Assembly: GCA_033720735.1 (NCBI GenBank)
Contig: JAWWBX010000013.1
Span: 1-31,166, forward strand
Source of the DNA: B8-G4 sp033720735
GTDB taxonomy: Bacteria; Bacteroidota; Bacteroidia; Chitinophagales; Saprospiraceae
Direction of reading: 5' to 3'
Length of the DNA: 31,166 nucleotides
Shown here: one piece after another, positions 23,995-31,166 of the stretch
Layout: each line of letters opens with the position of its first letter
Position numbering within the stretch: the stretch's first letter is position 1
Program-made: the position numbers and the translations under genes
The notes under the pieces: generated by a model
Databases searched by the model: none
Told to the model about the DNA's origin: nothing
What the model saw: only the letters and a program-made list of their open reading frames with translations

Positions 23995-24735
23995 TCATTC
24001 CGTTTCCCCTGCCAAACGAGCGGCCATCTCTGCGGCATCGATCGGATCGTGATTGATCTCGTCCGATTCCACGAGACCGTCCCGCAGGCGCACCATGCGG
24101 TGGGTATGCTGGGCAATGTCGGGCTCGTGCGTGACCACGATGATGGTGTTGCCTGCCTTGTGCAACTCGTCAAAGATGCCCATGATCTCGTAGGAGGTAC
24201 GCGAGTCCAGGTTCCCTGTCGGTTCGTCTGCCAGAATGATAGAGGGGTTGTTGACCAGTGCACGTGCGATCGCAACGCGTTGTCGCTGACCACCTGACAG
24301 CTCATTTGGCTTGTGGTCCATCCGGTCACCAAGGCCTACTGCGTTGAGCACCTCCATGGCGCGTTCTATGCGCCGCGACCGCCTGATCCCTCCGTAGACC
24401 ATCGGCAAGGCGACATTGTCGAGAGCCGTGAGGCGCGGCAGCAGGTTGAACGTCTGGAAGACAAAACCGATCTGCTTGTTGCGCACCGCTGCCAGATCAG
24501 CATCGCCCATGGTGCTCACGTTGATCCCGTTGAGCACGTATTCACCGGCTGTCGGCGTGTCGAGACAACCCAGTAGATTCATCAATGTCGACTTGCCAGA
24601 ACCAGAAGGTCCCATCAGGGCGACATACTCATTTTTATGAATATCGAGGGTGATGGACTGCAAGGCATGCACCTTGGTGGTCCCCATGATGTAGACCTTG
24701 CTCAGTTCCTTGACAGAGATGATAGGTTCTTTCAT
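23995..24735 (-). CDS. ABC transporter ATP-binding protein (MacB/LolD/FtsE-like)
   Basis: 246 residues from ATG 24735. A real Shine-Dalgarno AAGGAG (24745-24750) sits 9 nt before this ATG and only 3 nt before the ATG at 24741, favouring the shorter form. All nucleotide-binding motifs are present: Walker A GPSGSGKST (42-50), Q-loop VFQTFNLLPRL, signature LSGGQRQR, Walker B IILADEPTGNLDS, and the switch His in VVTHEPDIA. The TKVHALQSITLDI start is that of the MacB/LolD class, which drives lipoprotein release or macrolide/peptide efflux. No permease gene is in the window, so the partner must be encoded elsewhere. Confidence 0.9.
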   Translation of the reverse strand: MKEPIISVKELSKVYIMGTTKVHALQSITLDIHKNEYVALMGPSGSGKSTLMNLLGCLDTPTAGEYVLNGINVSTMGDADLAAVRNKQIGFVFQTFNLLPRLTALDNVALPMVYGGIRRSRRIERAMEVLNAVGLGDRMDHKPNELSGGQRQRVAIARALVNNPSIILADEPTGNLDSRTSYEIMGIFDELHKAGNTIIVVTHEPDIAQHTHRMVRLRDGLVESDEINHDPIDAAEMAARLAGETE

Positions 24736-24744
24736 TGGCATGTG

Positions 24745-24750
24745 CTCCTT
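24745..24750 (-). promoter_or_regulatory. Shine-Dalgarno sequence AAGGAG for the ABC ATPase
   Basis: AAGGAG on the minus strand, 9 nt before ATG 24735. It is unusual for this window, where most genes lack a recognisable Shine-Dalgarno, and it decides the start choice for this gene. Confidence 0.55.
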
Positions 24751-24787
24751 GCGGCACCCGGCCAGTCCGGATCGTCATTTTCGGGTC

Positions 24788-24821
24788 GAAAGATAACGGA
24801 TCGCGCCGTTCCGGGGTCAAA
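24788..24821 (-). promoter_or_regulatory. Promoter candidate for the ABC ATPase / pduO pair
   Basis: On the minus strand, TTTG (24821-24818), then 22 nt, then TATCTTTC (24795-24788), seven of eight matches to TAnnTTTG. The spacing is slightly long. The predicted leader would be about 45 nt and would include the AAGGAG site. Confidence 0.3.
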
Positions 24822-24880
24822 AAATAGACAGGCAGAGGGTGCGTATCTGCTAACGTGAAATTCTTGTATTTTACCAGGCC

Positions 24881-25525
24881 ATGTCAGATGCTTTCGCTGC
24901 ACCCAGAATCAAGCACATCGCCGTGGCCGGAAATATCGGTGCTGGCAAGACAACACTGTCTACCCAGCTGGCCAGGCATTACAAGTGGGAGGTGCACTAT
25001 GAAGACGCTACCGAAAACCCCTATCTGAGCGATTTCTACAACGACATGCAGCGCTGGTCCTTCAACCTGCAGATCTACTTTCTGAATAGCCGCTACCAGC
25101 AAGTGCTGGCCATTCGCAAGGGCGACAAGACGGTCATTCAGGATCGCACGATTTACGAGGATGCCAACATCTTTGCCCCGAACCTGCATGAGATGGGACT
25201 GATGTCGACCCGTGATTTCGAAAACTACTACACACTCTTCAAGGTGATGTCATCGCAGGTGAGTGCACCTGATCTCTTGATCTATCTGAAGGCGAGCATC
25301 CCCACCCTGGTAGATCATATTCAGGCGCGCGGCCGCGACTACGAAGGCAACATGAGCCTCGATTACCTGAAGCGACTGAATGAAAAATATAACCAGTGGA
25401 TCGATAACTACCGGGAAGGACCGTTGCTGATCATCGATGCAGATACCGTCGATTTTGAGAACAGCCCGGAGGATCTGGGCAAAGTGGTCAACCTGGTAGA
25501 CGGGCAGTTGCACGGATTGTTCTGA
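24881..25525 (+). CDS. Deoxynucleoside kinase
   Basis: 214 residues. Phosphorylates deoxynucleosides in the cytoplasmic salvage pathway. The P-loop GNIGAGKT (17-24) is followed by the substrate-binding block YEDATENPYLSDFYNDMQRWSFNLQIYFL in part, the catalytic/ERS-type motif VIQDRTIYEDANIF, the lid RGRDYEGNMSL, and a C-terminal IIDADTVDFENSPEDLG. These fit the dNK/dGK-dAK family (PF01712). Substrate preference (dA/dG or dC/dT) cannot be settled from sequence. Divergent from the ABC ATPase and convergent with the small membrane protein gene. Confidence 0.92.
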   Translation: MSDAFAAPRIKHIAVAGNIGAGKTTLSTQLARHYKWEVHYEDATENPYLSDFYNDMQRWSFNLQIYFLNSRYQQVLAIRKGDKTVIQDRTIYEDANIFAPNLHEMGLMSTRDFENYYTLFKVMSSQVSAPDLLIYLKASIPTLVDHIQARGRDYEGNMSLDYLKRLNEKYNQWIDNYREGPLLIIDADTVDFENSPEDLGKVVNLVDGQLHGLF

Positions 25526-25536
25526 CGCCGCTGATA

Positions 25537-25779
25537 TCACGACTGCTCAAGATCCGCTGTGGTTGATCCCCTCTCGTCCTGATTGCCAAAGACTGCTTCG
25601 ATCAGATGCTTTAAGCCATTATCACCCTCTGAGTTGCTGCTGACGGAGAGGGCCGTGATGACCACTACATGCAGGACCACAGACAAGATGATGGCCATCC
25701 GCCGGGTTTTGCGCTCTCTGGTTTCCCATTTGCTTGCCATGCCAATTTTTTTCTTCTTTGACGCGCTATTCAACGCCAT
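25537..25779 (-). CDS. Small single-pass membrane protein (hypothetical)
   Basis: 80 residues from ATG 25779; the frame is open to 25854, and ATG 25824 or the internal ATG at codon 14 are alternatives. The sequence has a basic cytoplasmic part (SASKKKKIGMASKWETRERKTRR), one hydrophobic helix (MAIILSVVLHVVVITALSV) and a polar tail (SNSEGDNGLKHLIEAVFGNQ). The basic segment plus helix resembles the N-terminal anchor of TonB-like proteins, but there is no Pro-rich linker or TonB C-terminal domain. It ends 11 bp before the stop of the convergent kinase gene and shares a short divergent upstream region with yggS. I do not recognise a family; the good membrane topology argues that it is real. Confidence 0.5.
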   Translation of the reverse strand: MALNSASKKKKIGMASKWETRERKTRRMAIILSVVLHVVVITALSVSSNSEGDNGLKHLIEAVFGNQDERGSTTADLEQS

Positions 25780-25871
25780 GTTTACAGCAGCTATTGTTAA
25801 AAAAGGATTAATTGTTTTGATCATGTGTAGGTACCAGGCGTCTTCGAACATCACGTTCAGCGGTAAATAAC

Positions 25872-26528
25872 ATGGAGAAGGTGCAGGCTCTCAGGCAATA
25901 TCTCGACACGCATCGCGTCAAACTCGTGGCGGTTTCGAAGACCAAATCGTTGGCTGAGATCAGACAGGTCTACGCGAATGGCCAGCGCATTTTCGGAGAA
26001 AACCGCGCCCGTGAACTGGCGGAGAAACAGCCGGGGCTGCCGGGCGATATCGAGTGGCACATGATCGGCCATCTGCAGACCAACAAGGTGAAGTACATCG
26101 CTCCCTTTGTGGCGATGATCCAATCCGTCGACTCCCTCAAGTTGCTCGACCGCATTGAACTCGATGCCGGTCGTGCCGGCCGAACGATTGATGTCCTTTT
26201 GCAGGTCAAGATCGCCCGGGAAGAATCCAAGTACGGATTTGAGTTGGATACATTGCCGGAACGCATCGGGCAATTGACCGGAGGGCGCCGGCATGTCAAT
26301 GTGCGCGGTTTGATGGGCATGGCCAGTTTCGTTGATGATGAGGACGTGATACGATCAGAATTCAGGGCGCTGAAACAACTTTTCGATACCCTGCGGTCCG
26401 ATCATTTGGCGCGCAAACAGGATTTTGACACACTTTCGATGGGCATGTCTGGTGACTACCGCATTGCCGTGGAGGAAGGCAGCACGATGGTTCGGATCGG
26501 CAGCCTTATTTTCGGTCCGCGGACCTGA
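25872..26528 (+). CDS. yggS: YggS/PLPBP family pyridoxal 5'-phosphate homeostasis protein
   Basis: 218 residues. Binds PLP and buffers its free level; no catalytic reaction is established for the family. PLP-binding Lys23 (VAVSKTK), the FGENRAREL block, EWHMIGHLQTNK, the SMGMSGDYRIAVEEGSTMVRIGSLIFG C-terminal phosphate-binding region (given here in part) and the single TIM-barrel length all match. It opens a plus-strand unit of one gene, 3' to which lies the palindromic 116-bp element. ATG 25872 lacks a Shine-Dalgarno, in line with its neighbours. Confidence 0.93.
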   Translation: MEKVQALRQYLDTHRVKLVAVSKTKSLAEIRQVYANGQRIFGENRARELAEKQPGLPGDIEWHMIGHLQTNKVKYIAPFVAMIQSVDSLKLLDRIELDAGRAGRTIDVLLQVKIAREESKYGFELDTLPERIGQLTGGRRHVNVRGLMGMASFVDDEDVIRSEFRALKQLFDTLRSDHLARKQDFDTLSMGMSGDYRIAVEEGSTMVRIGSLIFGPRT

Positions 26529-26546
26529 GCAACGTGGGCGCCGGGA

Positions 26547-26662
26547 ACATTTCGAAGATCTTCGAAATACTATCAAAGTATCACATGAGGCTATAGTGTG
26601 TAATTATCTATGATTCAACCACTCATAGATTAACTTTCGAATTTCGACGAAATTCGAAATGT
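26547..26662. repeat. 116-bp AT-rich element with 22-bp terminal inverted repeats and internal palindromes
   Basis: Lies between the convergent 3' ends of yggS and the ArsR-type gene. The outer 22 bp at each end (26547-26568 and 26641-26662) are inverted copies with 19 of 22 matches; both begin ACATTTCGAA. The left end contains a perfect 20-bp palindrome (26549-26568, arms ATTTCGAAGA). The right end contains a perfect 25-bp odd palindrome (26635-26659, arms TTTCGAATTTCG around one A). In the middle, ATCTATGA (26606-26613) pairs with TCATAGAT (26623-26630). It is clearly more AT-rich than the flanking genes. No target-site duplication is seen. It could be a MITE/REP-type repeat or a bidirectional terminator, though it lacks T-tracts. 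Confidence 0.6.
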
Positions 26663-26701
26663 CTCATGTGCTTGTCTCGGCAGTCACCAAGAAGTTGCCG
26701 G

Positions 26702-27055
26702 TTAATCAGCGTCATCACGACGTTGATTCTCGCGCCCGATCGCCTCATCGAGCAGGTCTGTGATCAGGTCGCGCAGCATCTCACAAACTCCTGGATTGAG
26801 GAAATAGACCACATGCTGTCCCTCACCTTTCGAGGAAACGAGATATCGGTCGCGCAACATTTTGAGATGGTGACTCATCGACGACAAACAAAGCTTGCTG
26901 TCCCGCATCATCGCGGAAGGCGTAGCCTGCTTGTGATTGGCCAAATACCTGATGATCCGGAGACGCTCCTGGTGCGTCAGGCCTGCGGCCTGATGTGCCA
27001 ATTGGAAGTCCAAGTCCTCATTGGACAGATACTGCCAGGCTTTCGAATATGCCAT
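26702..27055 (-). CDS. ArsR/SmtB-family winged-helix transcriptional regulator
   Basis: 117 residues from ATG 27055; the longer frame to 27130 overlaps the end of the VCBS gene and is unlikely. The winged helix is clear: HQERLRIIRYLANHKQATPSAMM, the recognition helix LCLSSMSHHLKMLRDRYLVSSKGEGQHVVYFLNPG, given here in part, and a C-terminal dimer helix. The arsenic-sensing motif ELCVCDL is not present (KLCLSSM instead, with a single Cys), nor is an obvious SmtB alpha-5 metal site, so a metal role is not supported; redox or other signals are possible. It lies 64 bp downstream of the VCBS gene in the same direction. Confidence 0.85.
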   Translation of the reverse strand: MAYSKAWQYLSNEDLDFQLAHQAAGLTHQERLRIIRYLANHKQATPSAMMRDSKLCLSSMSHHLKMLRDRYLVSSKGEGQHVVYFLNPGVCEMLRDLITDLLDEAIGRENQRRDDAD

Positions 27056-27119
27056 GTTGGTTTGGTTTATGTGTGTGACAGACGCACCAAGATATTCACC
27101 CGCTGGCGCAAAGAACAAT

Positions 27120-29393
27120 CTACCTGGCAATGATCAGCTTACCGAAGTGGCTTCGCGAGCCATCCCTGATCGTCAGCAGGTACATGCCCGCCGACAACCC
27201 GGTGACATCGAGCGCACCCGTCGTGGCAGCCATGGTGCCCACCATCTTTCCGGTGAGATCGTGTATCGTGACCGGGCCGTTGTATGGCTGTCCGCCTATT
27301 GACACGACCACCATTTCGGTCGCCGGCAACGGCCAAAGCTCCAACCCGGCGGATGCCGTGACAGATCCTGCCGCAGTTGTCTGTACTTCAAGTGTTGTCT
27401 CATACATGGTCACACCTCCTCGTGCGTTCCCTACCACCAGTTCAAACAGGCCATCTCCATTCAGATCTCCCAGCGCAGGCACGGTGCGGGCACCATCGCG
27501 GATCTGTCCTACATCGGCATTCTCAAGCTGGAATGGGCCGCTGGTCCCTTCCTCCAATCCTGCGTACATCCGTAGTACGCCCTGATCGCTGCCAGTGAGC
27601 AAACGCAGTCCTGCCCTGGTGGCCACCACGGCCGGTGCACTGTATTCCGGAAGTCCCGGCTGTGTATTGAAGAGTACCCGGCCCAGACACTGGGTATTCG
27701 GCGCCGCAGTCACGTCAGCATCGAAAGAAGGGTTGCCTGGCGCACCCTGGTTCTGGAAGTAATTGAGGTTGCTGCAACGCCCGTCGCCGTCGTTGTTGCC
27801 AAGACGCTCACCGATCACCAGATCTGACAGGCCGTCGCCGTTGAGATCTACAATGTCGGGCGTGCTGTATGAGCCTACATTGATCCCGAAGTAACCATAC
27901 AATGGTGCCGAGAAGTTGACCGGGCCGCTGTCGCCCGACAGATTCTCCACATAAAACAAGCCGCCGTTCCGTTCGCCAACGATCAGATCGATGTCCCCGT
28001 CATTGTCGACATCCCCGGCCGTCGGGGCATATTCCCAGGTCGGCACCGAGTTGAACGCCGAAAAACCGAGGTAATCTTCGTCCACGATATCGAAGGCAGG
28101 CGCTGAGGCAGAACCGGTATTGTGCAGCAGGATGAGCCGGGCATCACGCTCCCCGTTGTCGTAGTAGCCTGCCGTTCCGATCAGGATATCAAGCAGGCCG
28201 TCACCATTCTCATCAAACAGGGCCGGTTTGGCCATGCTCCCAAAGTCGAGCATCTCGCTCACAAACAGGTCTGTCTGCCGCAGTGTGTACTCGGGATCAC
28301 CAGGCGTCCCGGTGTTCTCATAGTACCACACGACATCGGTGTTCTCCGAAAAATTGTCGTTGTTGCTGGCGGCAATAATATCGTGCAAACCGTCACCGTT
28401 GACATCGACTACAAACGGCGCCACGAAAAAGTCGATCTCCACGGGGATCCCGTCAGACGGGAACATGGTATCCTGCGTGGTGGCAAAAGCCTGCTCTGCA
28501 TCTCCGCCATTTTCAACGAAAATGAGATTGGGCGAGGCCAGGTCGCCAACCAGGAGATCCTGATCGCCGTCAGCATCCGGATCAAAGGCCGCCATGGCCG
28601 ATCCACTATGGCGTAACTGGAGCTGAGGATCACCCGATCCGTCTGCACACTGATTTGGATTGCTACTCAGTGTCAGTCGCTGGTTAAAGCCGTCTTCATA
28701 AAACTTGCCCCAACAGATGTCCTCCCACTCGTAGACCAGGGTGTCGGGACCGAGTCCTTGCTCCAGCGCCGTGTTGCGGAAGTAATGGACGTAGGATCCA
28801 CCCGGTTCGAAGGCCAGGATATCGAGATCGCCATCGCCATCAATGTCATCGATGACGGAAATGTCGCCCCATGCCGCGTACAGCGGTGTAAAATTGTTGC
28901 TCACTTCGATGTAGAGAAGGTCAAATTGCCCCAGGTCAAAGGTCATCCGCTCGAATGCCAGCTTTCCGCTCTCTTCGCGCCCCCGATACACATCCACCCC
29001 TTGAATGCCCGGGTGCAGTGTACTTGCAAACAGGTCCTCGATCCCGTCCTGGTTGAAATCACGCATCAGCGCCCAAAGTGGCACTTCCGGAAATCCTTCC
29101 AGCAGGGACCAGTCCAGTCGGTACCCGCCCACTCCTGACTGACCGTCCCATACCAGAGGCAGCTGAACATTCCCGGCCCGGTCGAAAACAAACAAGTCCG
29201 GCAGACCATCACGGTTGAGATCAGCCTGCGAGAACTGTGGCGCATCCAACCCGCCCGCAAATGCGAGATGAAGGGTGTCACCATCCTCTGTGACCGGAGG
29301 CTCGAAGCGAACGACCTCCTGTGCAGCCATCGGATTGATGGAAAATGATATGGTGAATGATAGCACCAGAAACAGCCAGCATTTGGTTCGCAT
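27120..29393 (-). CDS. FG-GAP/VCBS-repeat protein with T9SS type A sorting domain
   Basis: 757 residues from ATG 29393 (the longer frame to 29720 is antisense to the NhaC gene). Signal peptide at 1-24 (LVLSFTISFSINPMAAQ). The body is a seven-bladed-propeller-like array with at least nine Ca2+-binding loops of the DxNxDGxxD type (for example DLNRDGLPDLF, DIDGDGDLDIL, DVNGDGLHDII, DVDNDGDIDLI). The last 75 residues are a T9SS sorting domain (LELWPLPATEMVVV...GLSAGMYLLTI...GKLIIAR), so the protein is exported through the type IX system to the cell surface or medium. Ligand unknown; possible roles are adhesion or binding of polysaccharides. Confidence 0.92.
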   Translation of the reverse strand: MRTKCWLFLVLSFTISFSINPMAAQEVVRFEPPVTEDGDTLHLAFAGGLDAPQFSQADLNRDGLPDLFVFDRAGNVQLPLVWDGQSGVGGYRLDWSLLEGFPEVPLWALMRDFNQDGIEDLFASTLHPGIQGVDVYRGREESGKLAFERMTFDLGQFDLLYIEVSNNFTPLYAAWGDISVIDDIDGDGDLDILAFEPGGSYVHYFRNTALEQGLGPDTLVYEWEDICWGKFYEDGFNQRLTLSSNPNQCADGSGDPQLQLRHSGSAMAAFDPDADGDQDLLVGDLASPNLIFVENGGDAEQAFATTQDTMFPSDGIPVEIDFFVAPFVVDVNGDGLHDIIAASNNDNFSENTDVVWYYENTGTPGDPEYTLRQTDLFVSEMLDFGSMAKPALFDENGDGLLDILIGTAGYYDNGERDARLILLHNTGSASAPAFDIVDEDYLGFSAFNSVPTWEYAPTAGDVDNDGDIDLIVGERNGGLFYVENLSGDSGPVNFSAPLYGYFGINVGSYSTPDIVDLNGDGLSDLVIGERLGNNDGDGRCSNLNYFQNQGAPGNPSFDADVTAAPNTQCLGRVLFNTQPGLPEYSAPAVVATRAGLRLLTGSDQGVLRMYAGLEEGTSGPFQLENADVGQIRDGARTVPALGDLNGDGLFELVVGNARGGVTMYETTLEVQTTAAGSVTASAGLELWPLPATEMVVVSIGGQPYNGPVTIHDLTGKMVGTMAATTGALDVTGLSAGMYLLTIRDGSRSHFGKLIIAR

Positions 29394-29445
29394 GCGATGC
29401 CCTATATTCGTTTGTTTCCAAGATACGATCACGACACACTTCTGA

Positions 29446-31166
29446 ATGATGTACACTCCCCCGCGGTTGATTTTTTCGGCCATTTTTTCCCTGTTCGTCG
29501 CTTGCACAGCAATCTCGCAGATCGACTCGCTGACCGTCATCACTACCGCTCCTGATACGACCGCGCTCTCCCTCAGCGACATGCGCTTTGTTTCATCACC
29601 CGAGGCAGGGTTTGTCTGGAATAACCTGCGCGGGGGGGTCGGTGAGATCAAAATGAACGGCAGCGATACCGCAGTTTCTATCATCGGGGGGCGCGCATTC
29701 CTGGCGGTCGATGTTGACACACGGGGAGCGCTGTACTTTGTGTCTGACGACAGAGATCTTTCGCTCTATCATGTTGCCGAGCGCAACAATGGCACGTACC
29801 GGGTACGCAACATCCCGCTGTGGCTATCCATTATCCCGCCGCTGATTGCCATCATGCTGGCGCTCATCTTCAAGGAGGTCATCGTGTCGCTTTTCGTGGG
29901 GATTTGGTCCGGGGCGTTCATCGCCGGGGGGCTACGCATCGAGTCGCTCTACTACTTTGTGCTCTCGATCTTCAACACCGTGGCGGACTACATTGTCAAC
30001 GCACTTAATGACGTGGGGCATCTCGCGGTCATCATTTTCAGTCTGCTGATAGGGGGCATGGTTGCGATCATCTCGAAGAACGGGGGCATGGCCGGTGTCG
30101 TGAAAGGGCTTTCCCGCTACGCCAAATCTGCCCGCAGCTCACAGTTTGTGACCTGGTTGCTCGGCGTTGCGATCTTCTTTGATGACTACGCAAATACGCT
30201 CATTGTCGGCAATACCATGCGTTCAGTGACCGATCGCTTCAAGGTCTCGCGCGAAAAGCTTGCGTACATTGTCGACAGCACTGCCGCCCCGGTGGCGGCC
30301 GTTGCCTTCATCACCACCTGGATTGGTGCGGAGCTGGGTTATATCGACGGAGGATTGGCAGCCATCTCCGACTTCCCGTTTGATCTGACACCTTATGCAA
30401 TATTTGTCGCTTCCCTGAAGTACTCATTCTATCCCATCCTGACACTTTGTTTCATCCTGCTCCTGGTTTACTTCCGAAGAGACTTCGGGCCGATGTTGAG
30501 GGCGGAGCAGCGGGCGCGGTCCACAGGACAAGTAAGCAGCGCCGCCACGCCTGAGCAGGACGAGCCCAACATGGAGGACCTGGGCCCTGTGGCCGGCGCC
30601 CCGCTGCGCTGGTTCAATGCTGTGATCCCGGTCGGGCTGGTCATCGCCGTAACGATTTATGGACTGCTACAGACAGGCATGGAAGGGAGTTTCACCAAGA
30701 TGCTTGAGGCCGGCATCACACCGTCGTCGTCAGCCTGGGGCGATGTCTGGAGCAGCCTTCCTGCATTGTCCGGTGATACCGACATGGGCGGTTTTCAGCG
30801 GCTGGGTGTGGTGATCGGCAACGCTAACTCCTACACAGCTTTACTCTGGTCATCCATGACTGGCGTCGTGGCAGCGATCATCCTGACTGTGAGTCAGCGC
30901 ATTATTCGCCTGTTTGACACGATGCATCATCTGACCACGGGTTTCAAGACCATGATGCCTGCCCTGATCATCCTTACGCTTGCCTGGGCATTGGCCCTGA
31001 CCACCGATCAGCTACACACTGCGGACTACCTTACCTCGTTGCTTTCAGGCTCCATCAGCCCGTACCTGATGCCCGGGATCATTTTCGTGTTGTCCGCATT
31101 CATTGCGTTCTCGACCGGGTCGAGCTGGAGCACGATGGCGATCCTCTACCCGATCGCCATCCCGAC
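29446..31166 (+). CDS. nhaC: NhaC-family Na+/H+ antiporter with N-terminal extracytoplasmic domain (partial)
   Basis: Frame open from ATG 29446 (second ATG 29449) through the right edge, 573 residues visible. Residues 1-25 are a signal peptide (SAIFSLFVACTAISQ); residues 26-123 form a soluble, beta-rich domain. The antiporter core starts with IPLWLSIIPPLIAIMLALIFKEV and carries the family blocks LFVGIWSGAFI, VAIFFDDYANTLIVGN, REKLAYIVDSTAAPVAAVAF, and FSTGSSWSTMAILYP at the edge. It exchanges Na+ for H+ at the inner membrane. Divergent from the VCBS gene by 52 bp. Several G runs (6-7 bp) occur near 29629-29690, but the frame is intact. The C-terminal end lies outside the window. Confidence 0.9.
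   Translation, partial: MMYTPPRLIFSAIFSLFVACTAISQIDSLTVITTAPDTTALSLSDMRFVSSPEAGFVWNNLRGGVGEIKMNGSDTAVSIIGGRAFLAVDVDTRGALYFVSDDRDLSLYHVAERNNGTYRVRNIPLWLSIIPPLIAIMLALIFKEVIVSLFVGIWSGAFIAGGLRIESLYYFVLSIFNTVADYIVNALNDVGHLAVIIFSLLIGGMVAIISKNGGMAGVVKGLSRYAKSARSSQFVTWLLGVAIFFDDYANTLIVGNTMRSVTDRFKVSREKLAYIVDSTAAPVAAVAFITTWIGAELGYIDGGLAAISDFPFDLTPYAIFVASLKYSFYPILTLCFILLLVYFRRDFGPMLRAEQRARSTGQVSSAATPEQDEPNMEDLGPVAGAPLRWFNAVIPVGLVIAVTIYGLLQTGMEGSFTKMLEAGITPSSSAWGDVWSSLPALSGDTDMGGFQRLGVVIGNANSYTALLWSSMTGVVAAIILTVSQRIIRLFDTMHHLTTGFKTMMPALIILTLAWALALTTDQLHTADYLTSLLSGSISPYLMPGIIFVLSAFIAFSTGSSWSTMAILYPIAIP

Noticed and set aside
29819..30049. Two short plus-strand frames
   Set aside because: They are out of frame within the NhaC antiporter gene, whose motifs are all in the long frame running off the edge.
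1..31166. CRISPR array, tRNA, rRNA, insertion sequence, prophage or origin
   Set aside because: No regularly spaced repeats, cloverleaf-like sequence, transposase or phage gene was seen on either strand.

Overview
The window looks like chromosomal DNA of a Bacteroidota bacterium, most likely a marine-type Saprospiria (Lewinella/Saprospiraceae) or a close relative. The reasons are a type IX secretion (T9SS) C-terminal sorting domain on a VCBS-repeat protein, Bacteroidota-restricted families (HYC_CC_PP, DUF6503, DUF6580, HMA-AraC regulators, the long ~1,230-aa CusA form), promoter-like boxes of the TAnnTTTG type, and almost no classical Shine-Dalgarno sequences. GC is moderately high (mid-50s by eye) and fairly even, with no IS element, phage gene, tRNA, rRNA or CRISPR array seen.

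Region 1 (1-14356, all minus strand) is one long copper/silver-type metal resistance operon, read from right to left: promoter, HYC_CC_PP small secreted protein, CusA (RND pump), TolC-family outer membrane channel, CusB adaptor with heavy-metal-binding and DUF3347 domains, metal-binding lipoprotein, sialidase-fold lipoprotein with a CxCC motif, HMA-AraC fusion regulator, CopB-type P1B-3 ATPase, small outer membrane beta-barrel, secreted HMA metallochaperone, DUF6503 lipoprotein and DUF2911 lipoprotein (cut by the window edge). Gene spacing is mostly 0-50 bp, with ATGA or TAATG overlaps. Together they can sense metal, move it across the inner membrane (ATPase) and expel it across the outer membrane (RND tripartite pump), with several periplasmic metal carriers.

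Region 2 (14364-19243) holds a membrane diadenylate-cyclase-like protein (CdaA family) whose catalytic DGA, RHR and SEE motifs are all altered, then on the plus strand an unknown secreted coiled-coil protein, the tRNA hydroxylase MiaE, a thioredoxin-fold protein and a flavin-binding oxidase-family protein.

Region 3 (19272-26528) is ordinary housekeeping: a CPBP protease / M1 aminopeptidase / O-methyltransferase operon (minus), a DUF6580 membrane protein (plus), an ABC ATPase plus PduO-type cobalamin adenosyltransferase (minus), a deoxynucleoside kinase (plus), a small membrane protein (minus) and the PLP protein YggS (plus).

Region 4 (26529-31166) contains a 116-bp AT-rich element with 22-bp terminal inverted repeats between two convergent genes, an ArsR-type regulator, a T9SS-secreted VCBS-repeat protein (both minus) and, divergently, an NhaC-family Na+/H+ antiporter running off the right edge.

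Most notable: the catalytically degenerate CdaA, the palindromic element at 26547-26662, and the complete metal operon with its less-studied members (CxCC sialidase-fold lipoprotein, HMA-AraC sensor, DUF2911/DUF6503). No intergenic stretch exceeds about 175 bp.
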